Counted from the stretch's first letter, positions 18,192 through 27,481 are shown. The stretch is 64,000 nt of DNA from Clostridiales bacterium (GCA_012840445.1 DULI01000012.1:1-64000), one strand, 5' to 3'. The notes: a model not told the origin generated them from the sequence alone. Numbers and translations are program-made.

Positions 18192-19232
18192 ATGCGTATT
18201 GCTGTGATCCCCGCATATAAACCACAAGAGATATTTATAGATGTTCTTAAAGCCGCCTTTGAGGCTGGATTTAAGATTATAGTTGTAGATGATGGTAGTG
18301 GACCGGGATATTCAGATATATTTGCAAGGGCCCGGCAATACGCGCATGTAATAAGCTATCCCGAAAACAAGGGAAAAGGATTCGCATTAAAAACCGCCTT
18401 TTCCCGCATAATAGATACATATGAATATGAACAGGCAAACGTTGTGACCTTTGATTGCGATGGCCAGCATAAAATAAAAGATGTTATTAAGGTGTGCGAG
18501 GTTTCGGAATCCAACCCCAAAACATTAGTATTGGGAAGCCGCAAACAGTCAAAATCATCCCCCTTAAAAAGCAGGGTTGGGAATGGCATTACCAAACATA
18601 TTTTTTTTATGTCCACGGGAGTAAAAGTTGAGGATACCCAGACTGGCCTTAGAGCCTTTGAAGGCTCAATTTTGCCGATGTTTGTAAAAATCAAAGGAAA
18701 GCGCTATGAATACGAGATGAATGTGCTGCTGCGGCTGGCGAAATCATCAATAAAAATTATAGAGGTTCCAATCGAGACCATATACATACAGAACAATGTG
18801 GGGTCCCATTTTAAGGTAATGAGGGATTCTGCCTCGATTTTTGCAGAAATATTGAAATTTTCAGCCTCGTCTTTTATTGGCTTTTTGGTTGATTATTCGT
18901 TTTATAGTTTAATTCTTTGGCTTTCGGGCTCAAAGGCAATTCTCTTAGCTAATATTTTAGCGAGAGTAATTAGTGCTACAGTAAATTTTACCATTAACTA
19001 TAAATTTGTCTTTAAATCTAAAGAATCGCTGACAAAGAGTTTAATGAAATACCTTGTACTTGCATGCTTTATTTTGATATGTAATTCATGCCTTTTATAT
19101 TTGTTAGCTGCTATTGGAAAAGTTAATCCGTTTGTTTCCAAGGTATTAGTTGAATTAATTCTTTTTATAGCAAGCTGGTTAATTCAGCGTACGTTTGTTT
19201 TTGTAAAAGGAAGGGGAAGTAGTAATAAATAA
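18192..19232 (+). CDS. family 2 glycosyltransferase fused to GtrA-type membrane domain
   Basis: A 346-residue two-domain protein. The N-terminal GT2 domain (1-215) shows IAVIPAYKP, IVVDDGSGPG and the DxD-region VTFDCDGQHK, with LGSRKQS and EDTQTGLRAFEG, as in polyprenyl-phosphate sugar transferases. The C-terminus (220-346) has four hydrophobic segments of the GtrA type (SSFIGFLVDYSFYSLILWLS, then ARVISATVNFTINYKFVFK). Such fusions make or flip lipid-linked sugars for cell-surface glycans. The stop is two bases before the next gene, a secreted glycosidase-like protein, suggesting a shared cell-envelope pathway. AGAAGGG precedes the ATG. Confidence 0.88.
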   Translation: MRIAVIPAYKPQEIFIDVLKAAFEAGFKIIVVDDGSGPGYSDIFARARQYAHVISYPENKGKGFALKTAFSRIIDTYEYEQANVVTFDCDGQHKIKDVIKVCEVSESNPKTLVLGSRKQSKSSPLKSRVGNGITKHIFFMSTGVKVEDTQTGLRAFEGSILPMFVKIKGKRYEYEMNVLLRLAKSSIKIIEVPIETIYIQNNVGSHFKVMRDSASIFAEILKFSASSFIGFLVDYSFYSLILWLSGSKAILLANILARVISATVNFTINYKFVFKSKESLTKSLMKYLVLACFILICNSCLLYLLAAIGKVNPFVSKVLVELILFIASWLIQRTFVFVKGRGSSNK

Positions 19233-19233
19233 T

Positions 19234-20136
19234 ATGGGTATTTTATTTAGAAAACGTGGTTTTAGTATTATATATGGCCTTTTGCTGGTTGCCTTTACAA
19301 CTTATGCTTTGTTAGATGTATTTTTAATTCCACACCGAAAACAAAAGGTGGAAGATACACAACAGATAAATGGCTACAGTGACAACAATTCTTCGAGCTT
19401 TAAGATAGTTACTGAGACGGAATATAGGGATGGCAACATAAACATATCCCTTGCCACATATCGTGTGCATGACACTGATATTTATGTGGCAGATGTATCC
19501 TTGGCATCACCTGATTATTTAAAGACAGCATTTGCAAAAAATACTTTTGGTTTAAATATAAAGGAATATACCTCTGTTATTGCTGAAAAAAACAACGCCA
19601 TACTCGCAATCAATGGTGATTTTTACGGAGCTCAGCCGGAAGGATATGTAATACGCAACGGAGAACTTTACAGATCATCGGCAGTTAAAAAAAATGAAGA
19701 TTTAGTTATTTATGCCGATGGCACATTTGGTATTATTAAGGAATCGGATATTAGTGCAGAGGAGCTGTTAAATGCAGGTGCACAGCAGGTGCTTGCATTT
19801 GGACCGGCTCTGCTTAAAGATAGAGAAATATCCGTATCAGAAAAATTTGAAGTTGACAAAGCCCTGGAAAGTAATCCGAGAACCGCTATCGGCTTTATAA
19901 ATGACCTGCATTATGTGTTTGTTGTATCTGACGGCCGCACAAAAGAGAGCAAGGGATTGTCTTTGTACCAGTTGGCCGAGTTTATGAAAACCCTGGGGGT
20001 AAAAACGGCATATAATCTTGACGGCGGTGGTTCTTCCACAATGTATTTCAACGGCAGGGTTATAAACAGGCCTACCACCGACGGCAAGACATTTGAGGAA
20101 AGGAGAGTCAGCGATATTGTCTACATCGGATATTGA
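19234..20136 (+). CDS. phosphodiester glycosidase family protein (NAGPA domain)
   Basis: A 300-residue membrane-anchored extracytoplasmic protein. A signal-anchor helix (residues 10-30) is followed by a phosphodiester glycosidase (DUF2233/NAGPA) domain from about 60. The marks are SVIAEKNNAILAINGDFYGA, GYVIRNGELYRS, FGPALLKD, PRTAIGF, FVVSDGRTKESKGLSLYQLA and YNLDGGGSSTMYFNGRVINR. The NLDGGGSSTM loop is strongly conserved. Family members cleave sugar-phosphodiester bonds in surface polymers. It follows the GT2-GtrA gene with almost no gap and overlaps or abuts the next membrane gene. Confidence 0.88.
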   Translation: MGILFRKRGFSIIYGLLLVAFTTYALLDVFLIPHRKQKVEDTQQINGYSDNNSSSFKIVTETEYRDGNINISLATYRVHDTDIYVADVSLASPDYLKTAFAKNTFGLNIKEYTSVIAEKNNAILAINGDFYGAQPEGYVIRNGELYRSSAVKKNEDLVIYADGTFGIIKESDISAEELLNAGAQQVLAFGPALLKDREISVSEKFEVDKALESNPRTAIGFINDLHYVFVVSDGRTKESKGLSLYQLAEFMKTLGVKTAYNLDGGGSSTMYFNGRVINRPTTDGKTFEERRVSDIVYIGY

Positions 20137-20536
20137 GAAGGCTCGGGCTCTAAAGAGGGCTAAGATATATATTCCAATAACTTTATTCTGCATGCTGTTT
20201 GGATTTATTTATGAAAAGTACAGCCATGGCGTATATTCAAATTTTATGATATATGCCTTTGTATTTCCCTTAATAGGCGGTATGTTTTTTTGGCTGCTGA
20301 TTGGGACAAGCAGAAAAAGTTTTCATTTTAACAGGCTGTTTTTAAACTGCCATGCCGCTTCGATCGCTACGTTTACGGTTGGATCCATTTTTAAGGGTGT
20401 TCTGGACATCTATGGGACTACAAGTAAACATTGCTATGTATATTGGATAGCAGGTATTATATTTGCTTCTATTGCAGTAGTTTCTTATCTTAGAACAAGG
20501 CGTATTGGACGATATGGCAAAAAGGATTGCAACTGA
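20117..20536 (+). CDS. small integral membrane protein, unknown function
   Basis: About 139 residues with four hydrophobic segments (IYIPITLFCMLFGFIYE, FMIYAFVFPLIGGMFFWLL, a third near TVGSIFKGVLDIY, and VYWIAGIIFASIAVVSYL) and a basic C-terminus. I placed the start at a TTG after AAAGGAG; a TTG 24 bases further upstream is also open. It overlaps the 3' end of the phosphodiester glycosidase gene, so it is likely co-translated with it. No family recognised by me. The context suggests an envelope-glycan role. Confidence 0.65.
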   Translation: MSTSDIEKARALKRAKIYIPITLFCMLFGFIYEKYSHGVYSNFMIYAFVFPLIGGMFFWLLIGTSRKSFHFNRLFLNCHAASIATFTVGSIFKGVLDIYGTTSKHCYVYWIAGIIFASIAVVSYLRTRRIGRYGKKDCN

Positions 20537-20798
20537 AAAGAATAGGGAATTCTCATGGCTTGCTGAGACAGCAAAACAGGGTATGTTCTGTGTTTTCGAC
20601 AAAGCCACGGAACTCTCCCATGTCTTGTGTTTTAAGATAGTATTGCTACAGTATTTTTTATACAAACTTTAATGAGCATGATGTAAAGATGTAACTGCTA
20701 CTTTCTATTCATTTACTGATAAACCAAGGTTTAAATATCGTCATAGGTCTTATTGGCGGTAAACACCTGTGTGTTAAATTTATGAAAGGGGACAAGTT

Positions 20799-22022
20799 AT
20801 GAAGAAGTTTAATATTGCAGATGGGATATATATGCTTACTTTGAATGTTGATGACATACTGTTCGAAGGAATTTGGGAAATAGCAAACGGGGTAACCATT
20901 AACTCATATATAGTCCAGGGAGAAAAGACTGCAATAATTGACGGTGTTATTGGTTGGGACGGCATACCTGAAACTCTTTATAGTAACTTGAAAGAAATAG
21001 AAGTTGACCCTAAAAGTATTGACTATTTGATTATAAATCACATGGAACCCGACCACTCGGGATGGATTTCCAATTTCCGAAAAATTAAAGATGATTTCAC
21101 AATAGTATGTACGGACAAAGCCGCAAAAACGGTATCTTCCTTTTATGGTGAGGACAAAATACTGGTTGTGAAGGAAGGGGACACTCTTGACCTTGGAAAT
21201 GGTAAGGTATTGAGCTTTCACCCTGTACCAAATGTCCACTGGCCGGACACTATGTATACCTATGAAAAAGGTACAAAAACCCTCTTTTCCTGCGATATGT
21301 TCGGGGCTTTTGGAAGAATGGGGAACCATTGCTTTGATGATGAGCTGACACCCGAAGAGATAGACTTCTTTGAAGCGGAAGGAATAAGATATTATTCCAA
21401 TGTAATGGCAACCTTCACGCCCAGTATAAGAAAGGCAATTGGGAAAGCAAAGACGCTTGACATAAATATAATTGCGCCAGGCCATGGCCCGGTGTATAGA
21501 AAAAATCCTCACAAAATCATAGATGATTACTCAAGGTTTGCCCGTTATGCCGACGGGGCAGGTAAAAATGAAGTAACTATTTTGTGGGGATCCATGTATG
21601 GGATGACCGCCAAAGCGGTTGATTACGCCGAAGATATACTTAAAAGAGAGGGCATAAAATACAACAAACTGCAAATGCCGCTGGAAAGCGAAAGCGAAAT
21701 GGTGGCAACTGTTTTTAAGTCCGCAGGGGTAATTATTGCGGCGCCTACCTATGAGTACAAGCTTTTCCCGCCGATTGCCACGGCTATAAATGAGCTTGGC
21801 AGAAAGAAGATTACCGGGAAGGCAGCCTTTAGATTTGGGTCATATGGCTGGTCCGGCGGCGCGGAGAAGGAACTTAAGGAAATAATAGATAGAAATAATA
21901 TGAGGTGGGATTTTATTGAATCCGTCGAGTTTGAAGGCGCACCAAAGGAAGAGGACCTTAAAAGGGTAGAAGTCGGGGTATTAGAGCTAATAAATAAGAT
22001 ACGGGACAGGGTAGTAGAATAA
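20799..22022 (+). CDS. flavodiiron protein (FprA-type A flavoprotein)
   Basis: A 407-residue flavodiiron protein that reduces O2 (or NO) to water (or N2O), protecting anaerobes. The N-terminal metallo-beta-lactamase domain (1-250) carries the diiron motif HMEPDHSG near residue 81, VHWPDTM, SCDMFGAFG and APGHGPVYR. The C-terminal flavodoxin domain starts near 255 with VTILWGSMYGMTAKA and has IIAAPTYEYKLFPPI and FRFGSYGWSGG. Length matches two-domain FprA. AAAGGGGA precedes the ATG. It needs an external electron donor such as rubredoxin, which is not encoded nearby. Confidence 0.93.
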   Translation: MKKFNIADGIYMLTLNVDDILFEGIWEIANGVTINSYIVQGEKTAIIDGVIGWDGIPETLYSNLKEIEVDPKSIDYLIINHMEPDHSGWISNFRKIKDDFTIVCTDKAAKTVSSFYGEDKILVVKEGDTLDLGNGKVLSFHPVPNVHWPDTMYTYEKGTKTLFSCDMFGAFGRMGNHCFDDELTPEEIDFFEAEGIRYYSNVMATFTPSIRKAIGKAKTLDINIIAPGHGPVYRKNPHKIIDDYSRFARYADGAGKNEVTILWGSMYGMTAKAVDYAEDILKREGIKYNKLQMPLESESEMVATVFKSAGVIIAAPTYEYKLFPPIATAINELGRKKITGKAAFRFGSYGWSGGAEKELKEIIDRNNMRWDFIESVEFEGAPKEEDLKRVEVGVLELINKIRDRVVE

Positions 22023-22067
22023 TTCTGTATATTCAAAAAATGCGAAAACTTGGAAGTGTAGTTACTA

Positions 22068-22481
22068 ATGTGGTTTATATTTGCTATATTGTCTGCAATA
22101 TTTGCTGCGCTTACTTCTATACTGGCAAAAGTGGGTATCGAAGGGGTCGATTCCACGCTTGCCACAGCTATCAGAACGGTTGTGGTAGTACTAATGGCAT
22201 GGCTTATGGTTTTTCTGACCAATGCGCAGACAGGTATTGCGAATATTAGCAAAAGAAGCTGGATATTCTTAATCCTTTCAGGTCTTGCGACAGGTGCTTC
22301 GTGGCTTTGTTACTACCGGGCTTTGCAGCTTGGAGACGCCTCCAAGGTTGTCCCAATTGATAAATTAAGTGTAGTAATTACTCTGATTCTTGCTTTTGTA
22401 TTCCTGCGTGAGGAATTTACATTAAAATCGTTGATTGGTTGTGCATTAATTGGGGCCGGAACATTATTTATGGTAATGTGA
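22068..22481 (+). CDS. EamA/DMT-family single-repeat transporter
   Basis: A 137-residue membrane protein with one EamA repeat of five hydrophobic helices: MWFIFAILSAIFAALTSILA, then TAIRTVVVVLMAWLMVFLTN, WIFLILSGLATGASWLCYYR, KVVPIDKLSVVITLILAFVF and LIGCALIGAGTLFMV. The motif ASWLCYYRALQLGDASKVVP is a hallmark of the half-size members that must pair to form a carrier. Substrate unknown. A second half-size EamA protein is coded at 48549-48974, but that one is more divergent and far away. GGAAGTG lies upstream of the ATG. Confidence 0.85.
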   Translation: MWFIFAILSAIFAALTSILAKVGIEGVDSTLATAIRTVVVVLMAWLMVFLTNAQTGIANISKRSWIFLILSGLATGASWLCYYRALQLGDASKVVPIDKLSVVITLILAFVFLREEFTLKSLIGCALIGAGTLFMVM

Positions 22482-22988
22482 TTTGTAATCAAGGGTTTGT
22501 TATTCATTCAATTAATGCAGCTGGCAGTTGTTTTGCAAGGCGGAAAGGGGTAGGGAGGCGAAATGTGCGGTTCTGGAGTAAATATGGTGTTGGAATTATC
22601 TATGGTGTATGGAAGTGTGCAGTATAACCTTAACAGCGCAAAAAGAATAATATGTGAAGCAGTCCATAGTGTATTGATTTAGTGCTTCACCAATGATAAG
22701 AAAGGCTAATAGATATTAAACCCTCGATATGTGTATTTGTAAACAAACATATCGAGGGTTATTCTTATTAGCAAAAGTAAAATAGGTTGAATTGAAAAAC
22801 AAAAAGGGTTTGTTTTACAACGTGCTGATCATAGACGCAATAAGAAAAATATGGTATTATTGTATTAAATACATATGAGGAGTATTTTATGGAAATACAA
22901 AAAACTAAAATGCTTTATTCCTATTGTAAATATTAATGCAAAGAAGTTAAATTTGGCAGCGTTGAAATAAACAAAATGGGGGCTAACA
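22482..22988. other. intergenic region with two tiny open frames and a promoter
   Basis: Contains two short frames with good ribosome sites. The first (22563-22682, 39 codons) starts MCGSGVNMVLELSMV after GGGAGG. The second (22889-22936, 15 codons) reads MEIQKTKMLYSYCKY after GAGGAG and lies just before the PEP-synthase-like gene. A terminator separates them. A promoter-like pair TAGACG / TATTAT with 17-base spacing lies at 22832-22860. Whether either peptide is made is unproven. Confidence 0.4.
22719..22765 (+). terminator. rho-independent terminator
   Basis: AACCCTCGATATGT / ACATATCGAGGGTT stem (14 bp) with a long loop, followed by ATTCTTATTA. Confidence 0.75.
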
Positions 22989-25544
22989 ATGAATTTATAC
23001 GACAAGGCAAGCACCGGTATAAAAGGGTTTGACCAGGTAATCGACCACCTGCGGTTTGGGGATAACGTGGTCTGGCAGGTGGATTCGGTTGCGGACTATA
23101 AAAAAATGGCCGAATTTTTTGCAGAAAACGCAAAATCCGAAAACACGAGGTTTGTATATATTCGCTTTGCCAACCATGAGCCAATATTGGATGACTGTGA
23201 GCATCATAAGACCTATTACGTTGATGCCAAAAAGGGCTTTGAAAGCTTTACAATCGAAATACATAATATTATCAACGGAGAGGGCAAAAGGGTTTTTTAT
23301 GTATTCGATTGCCTTACCGATTTATTGGAATATTGGCATTCAGACCTGATGATCGGAAACTTTTTTAAAGCCACCTGCCCCTATTTATATGAGCTGGATA
23401 CCATCGCATATTTTGCAATTAAGCGCAATTTCCACACCAACAGCACCATTGCCGGCATCCGTGAGACCACCCAGCTGCTTTTGGATTTATATCAAATATA
23501 TGACAAAACCTATATTCACCCGCTTAAAGTTTGGCAGCGTTATTCACCCACCATGTTTTTCCCGCATTTAATTCAAGGGCAGGAGGCTGTAAGCATCACC
23601 TCCAGTTTTGATGCTTCAGAGCTTTTTACAAGTATTAACCGCGGGGAAATAAGGCTTGACCATTGGAACACCGTATTTAACACTGCAAAAAGGTATTTAA
23701 ACTCTTCCCGCAGGCAGCAGGAAACAGTAAAAAAGCGCCTTATGCACATGCTTATCGGCAACGATTCCCGTTCCAGAATGTTTAAGCTTTGCGAGCGGTA
23801 TTTCACCTTAAAGGACATCCTCGACATCGCCTCCAGGGAAATTGGAACAGGCTTTATTGGCGGTAAAAGCGTGGGAATGCTTTTGGCAAGAAAAATACTG
23901 GAGGTCGAAGGCGCTGACCGCTTTACACCATTTTTAGAGCCACATGATTCCTTTTATATAGGTTCCGATGTCTTTTACACCTATATTGTCCAAAATGGTT
24001 GGTGGGAACTGCGTACCAGGCAAAAAACGCCCGAAGGGTATTTCAAATATGCAGCAGAGCTAAAGGAAAAGCTTTTGCACGGTTCTTTCCCAAGGGATAT
24101 TCAGGAACAGTTTTTCCAAATGCTCGAGTATTTCGGCCAGTCCCCCATAATTGTGCGTTCAAGCTCCCTGCTTGAAGACAACTTTGGAAATGCCTTTGCG
24201 GGCAAGTATGAAAGTGTCTTTTGCGTAAGCCAGGGTACACCCCAGGAACGCTATGAAGCATTTGAACAGGCCGTGCGTACCATATATGCAAGCACAATGA
24301 ACGAAGATGCCCTAACATACCGTATGAACCGTGGCCTGTCACAGCAGGATGAGCAAATGGCCATATTGGTACAACGCGTATCAGGGGACCGGTATGAAAA
24401 CTATTTCTTTCCCCATATTGCAGGTGTGGGCAATTCCACAAACCTTTATGTTTGGGATGAGAGCATCGACATGAATGCAGGGATGCTGCGCCTGGTGTTC
24501 GGGCTTGGGACCAGGGCGGTAGACAGAACCGACGGGGATTATGTAAGGGTAGTATGCCTTGACGATCCATTAAGGCTCCCCCCGATGAATTATGAGGACC
24601 AAAAGAAGTTTTCCCAGCACAGGGTGGATCTTTTGTCGCTTACAGACAATGCCTTTGTAAGCAAAGATTTGGACGAGGTTTTATCCATTCCTATTAAAGT
24701 AAACAATAATTTGTTTGCAAGCCCCGACTACGCCACCGAAGCCCGTCTGCGTGAGCTTGGATATACCGACCGGAAAAGGCCTTATCTTTTGGATTTTAAA
24801 AAGCTTTTTACCGATACCAATTTTGCTGTAATTATGCGGGAAATGTTAGCCCTGCTTTCAAAGGCCTACGCTTATCCGGTTGATATTGAGTTTACAGCAA
24901 ACTTTAAAAAGGAAAACAGCTTTAAAATAAACTTATTGCAATGCCGCCCGTTGCAAACCAAGGGTCTGGGCAGGACGGTAGAAATACCGGAAATAAAGAA
25001 TAAAAAGGATTGCTTCTTCTCAAGCAAAGGCAACTTCATGGGGGGAAGCGTGCGCCTGCCTATTGATTATGTGGTATTTGTCAGTGCTAAAGCCTACCTT
25101 GAACTTAGTGAACATGAAAAATACGAGGTGGCAAGGCATATAGGCCTAATTAATAGGGAGATTAAAGGCAAAAATGCAATGCTGGTAGGCCCGGGCAGAT
25201 GGGGGAGTACCACACCGTCACTCGGTGTTCCGGTTAACTTTTCGGAACTTTGCAATATGAAGGTGCTTTGCGAGTATTCCTCTAAAAAAGAGGGCTTTAT
25301 GCCCGAATTGTCTTATGGTAGCCATTTCTTTCAGGATATTGTCGAATCTGAAATCTTTTATGTGGCAATTTTCGACGGATACCAGGATGTGATCTTTAAC
25401 CCTGATTATATATTGCAAAAGGAGAATTTACTTTCATCTTTCCTGTCCGACAGCGGAAAATTCGAAGAGGTAATCCATTTGGCAAACGCAAGTGGTATGG
25501 AGATATATTCGGATATTGTCACCCAGAGGCTATTGTGCAGGTAA
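22989..25544 (+). CDS. PEP/pyruvate-binding (PEP synthase-like) protein with degenerate KaiC-like N-terminus
   Basis: An 851-residue protein. The central and C-terminal part (about 280-800) is the ATP-grasp pyruvate,phosphate dikinase nucleotide domain: GFIGGKSVGMLLARKIL, PIIVRSSSLLEDNFGNAFAG with KYESVFCVSQG, and QMAILVQRVSG. The phosphohistidine and PEP-binding TIM-barrel domains of true PEP synthase are missing. The first 200 residues open STGIKGFDQVIDHLRFGDNVV and contain KRVFYVFDCLTDLLEYWHSD, the layout of a KaiC/RecA-like ATPase, but the GxxGxGK(S/T) Walker A loop is lost. It may be a regulatory or non-standard kinase. It is alone between a promoter and a gap, and GGGGGC precedes the ATG. 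Confidence 0.7.
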   Translation: MNLYDKASTGIKGFDQVIDHLRFGDNVVWQVDSVADYKKMAEFFAENAKSENTRFVYIRFANHEPILDDCEHHKTYYVDAKKGFESFTIEIHNIINGEGKRVFYVFDCLTDLLEYWHSDLMIGNFFKATCPYLYELDTIAYFAIKRNFHTNSTIAGIRETTQLLLDLYQIYDKTYIHPLKVWQRYSPTMFFPHLIQGQEAVSITSSFDASELFTSINRGEIRLDHWNTVFNTAKRYLNSSRRQQETVKKRLMHMLIGNDSRSRMFKLCERYFTLKDILDIASREIGTGFIGGKSVGMLLARKILEVEGADRFTPFLEPHDSFYIGSDVFYTYIVQNGWWELRTRQKTPEGYFKYAAELKEKLLHGSFPRDIQEQFFQMLEYFGQSPIIVRSSSLLEDNFGNAFAGKYESVFCVSQGTPQERYEAFEQAVRTIYASTMNEDALTYRMNRGLSQQDEQMAILVQRVSGDRYENYFFPHIAGVGNSTNLYVWDESIDMNAGMLRLVFGLGTRAVDRTDGDYVRVVCLDDPLRLPPMNYEDQKKFSQHRVDLLSLTDNAFVSKDLDEVLSIPIKVNNNLFASPDYATEARLRELGYTDRKRPYLLDFKKLFTDTNFAVIMREMLALLSKAYAYPVDIEFTANFKKENSFKINLLQCRPLQTKGLGRTVEIPEIKNKKDCFFSSKGNFMGGSVRLPIDYVVFVSAKAYLELSEHEKYEVARHIGLINREIKGKNAMLVGPGRWGSTTPSLGVPVNFSELCNMKVLCEYSSKKEGFMPELSYGSHFFQDIVESEIFYVAIFDGYQDVIFNPDYILQKENLLSSFLSDSGKFEEVIHLANASGMEIYSDIVTQRLLCR

Positions 25545-25682
25545 AGCATATAAATTGCGTGTTTCGGGCAAATTTTTTGATAATGATAAAAAATTTTAAG
25601 GCTTTTAAATTAATTCGATGTTGTATAATAAAAAACACCTGCAAAACATAGTATAATAATCTTGCCTTCAGGGTGGATCACA

Positions 25683-26051
25683 ATGTTCTTTTTTGCGTTT
25701 TTTGGCATACAGGACAAGGATAAATATATGGGAACATATAACAATATTGAATGTCCTTCATGCGGCAGATTTACAGCATGTGAAATTCACAAGTTGTACA
25801 CGTATTTCCATATATTTTTGATACCAGTTTTCAAGTGGAATATTAGGTATGTTGTAAAATTCCCATGCTGCGGCTATTTTGAGATGGACCCAATCCTTGG
25901 TAAAGAGTTTGAGAAAAATCCGGGTACACAAATCAAAAAGGAAGCTCTGCGGCGGGTTGAAACTTATTATGGCCTTAAGTATTGTTCAAATTGTAAAACC
26001 GGTGTACATTCGGAATTTAGTTTTTGCCCCTACTGCGGTGGGAAATTGTAA
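25683..26051 (+). CDS. zinc-ribbon domain protein
   Basis: A 122-residue protein with two putative zinc sites. A C-x2-C knuckle occurs in IECPSCGRFTACEIHKLY near residue 24 and a second zinc ribbon at the C-terminus is CSNCKTGVHSEFSFCPYCGG. A hydrophobic stretch (YFHIFLIPVFKWNIRYVVKF) between them is followed by CCGYFEMDP. The start is the ATG with AGGGTGGA upstream. The family is common in Clostridia as a zinc-ribbon protein of unknown role. No nearby partner indicates its job. Confidence 0.75.
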   Translation: MFFFAFFGIQDKDKYMGTYNNIECPSCGRFTACEIHKLYTYFHIFLIPVFKWNIRYVVKFPCCGYFEMDPILGKEFEKNPGTQIKKEALRRVETYYGLKYCSNCKTGVHSEFSFCPYCGGKL

Positions 26052-26103
26052 TGGAGCTTTGCAACGAGCATAAGTAAGCTGGTAAAAGGAGCACGAACCA
26101 ATC

Positions 26104-26715
26104 ATGAATTCAACTGTTGCTAAGATAGGAGCGGCAATAACTGCCGTTTCGGATATAGTATTTGCTATATGCATGCTCATAAAATACGATTTTGGAAGTT
26201 ACTTGGTATGCATGTTTCTTGCTATAGGCTTTGTGATGATGGTATCCGGATTTCATGCCGAAAGCGACAGAGAACATAAAGTTACCGCAAATACTGCCTT
26301 AGTATTCTCCGGGGTATACGCTGTTTTGATACTACTTATATATTTTGCGCAGATAACGGCGGTTAGGCTTGATATGTTGTCAGAGGAAGCCTTAAAAATC
26401 CTTGATTATAAACGATTTGGTTTATTCTTCAGTTACGATCTGTTAGGGTATGGGGTCATGTCATTAGCGGCTTTTTTTATCGGCCTTGCTATTAAAGCTG
26501 AATCAAGGTTGGATAAGTGGTTGAAAGGGCTGTTAATAGCCCATGGGGCCTTTTTTATTAGTTGTATTATAACGCCCATACTCGGGGTGTTTAATTCAGA
26601 AATGGACAGTGCCTACTGGATAGGAATGTTGATTTTGGAATTTTGGTGCTGCTACTTCCTGCCAATATGCATACTTTCTTACCTTCATTTCGCAAAAATT
26701 GGCAAAAAGCAATAA
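26104..26715 (+). CDS. six-helix integral membrane protein, unknown
   Basis: A 203-residue protein with six hydrophobic segments: AAITAVSDIVFAICMLI, VCMFLAIGFVMMVSGF, TALVFSGVYAVLILLIYFA, LGYGVMSLAAFFIGLAI, GLLIAHGAFFISCIITPILG and IGMLILEFWCCYFLPICIL. No known motif was recognised. AAAGGAG precedes the ATG. It ends just before the SfsA gene, but the chosen SfsA start lies downstream of its stop, so the two may be co-transcribed. A transporter-like or stress membrane role is only a guess. Confidence 0.7.
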   Translation: MNSTVAKIGAAITAVSDIVFAICMLIKYDFGSYLVCMFLAIGFVMMVSGFHAESDREHKVTANTALVFSGVYAVLILLIYFAQITAVRLDMLSEEALKILDYKRFGLFFSYDLLGYGVMSLAAFFIGLAIKAESRLDKWLKGLLIAHGAFFISCIITPILGVFNSEMDSAYWIGMLILEFWCCYFLPICILSYLHFAKIGKKQ

Positions 26716-26797
26716 TTCGGTTTGCTGCAGTTTTGGTATGTTACGGACAATATTCGGAGAGTGGAAGCATGATAGGCATTTTTTCCGTGAAACAGGC

Positions 26798-27481
26798 ATG
26801 AAGTATAATAATATAAAATGTGCCAAATTTATAAACCGTCCGAACCGCTTTATTGCCCATGTGGAGCTTGACGGAAAGGTTGAAACGGTACATATAAAGA
26901 ATACCGGGCGCTGCAAGGAACTGCTTTTGCCCGGCAGTGATGTGGTACTTGTTAAAACAGATAATTCCGCAAGGAAAACCCAATACGACTTAAGTGCTGT
27001 ATACAAAGACGGGCTTGGCTGGGTCAATATAGACAGCCAGGCGCCAAATCAGGCCGTAAAGGATTGGCTTAACGATTCGCCGCCGCTGTTTAAAGACATT
27101 ACCTATCTAAAGCCGGAATATGCTTTTGGAAAATTTCGTGTGGATTTTTATCTGGAATGCGGCTTAAGAAAAATACTAATTGAGGTCAAGGGTTGTACTC
27201 TTGAAATAGACGGGATAGGGTATTTCCCCGACGCGCCCACCGAGCGGGGGATCAGGCATTTATACGAGCTTGCTGCAGCGGCAGCAAAGGGCTATGAGTG
27301 TTATATTGCATTCGTCATCGCAATGCCCGGAGTGCGAAAAGTATTGCCTAATGTAAAGTTAAGCCCTAAATTCGGCGAAGCTTTTACGGCGGCAATCGAA
27401 GCGGGCGTGAAGGTATTGTATTTCCCCTGCAGTGTTTCGCCCGATGAGCTTAGAATATCCGGTATGGTGATAGGCGATTGA
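26798..27481 (+). CDS. sfsA: DNA/RNA nuclease SfsA
   Basis: A 227-residue SfsA family protein, once called sugar fermentation stimulation protein and now linked to a PD-(D/E)xK-like nuclease fold. An N-terminal OB-like part carries FINRPNRFIAHVELDG, VHIKNTGRCKELLLPG, and the nuclease part has FGKFRVDFYLECGLRKILIE, VKGCTLE, GYFPDAPTERGIRHLYEL and PKFGEAFTAAIEAGV. Length is normal (about 230). The start was placed at MKYNNIKCAKF because the longer upstream extension is not family-like; the ribosome site there is weak. Role in the cell is not firmly known. Confidence 0.9.
   Translation: MKYNNIKCAKFINRPNRFIAHVELDGKVETVHIKNTGRCKELLLPGSDVVLVKTDNSARKTQYDLSAVYKDGLGWVNIDSQAPNQAVKDWLNDSPPLFKDITYLKPEYAFGKFRVDFYLECGLRKILIEVKGCTLEIDGIGYFPDAPTERGIRHLYELAAAAAKGYECYIAFVIAMPGVRKVLPNVKLSPKFGEAFTAAIEAGVKVLYFPCSVSPDELRISGMVIGD

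Noticed and set aside
20904-21512. A 202-codon frame antisense to the flavodiiron gene
   Set aside because: Entirely inside a clearly coding gene on the other strand; composition is a shadow, with no ribosome site.
22439-22627. 62-codon frame overlapping the end of the EamA gene
   Set aside because: Overlaps a good gene out of frame and has no ribosome site.
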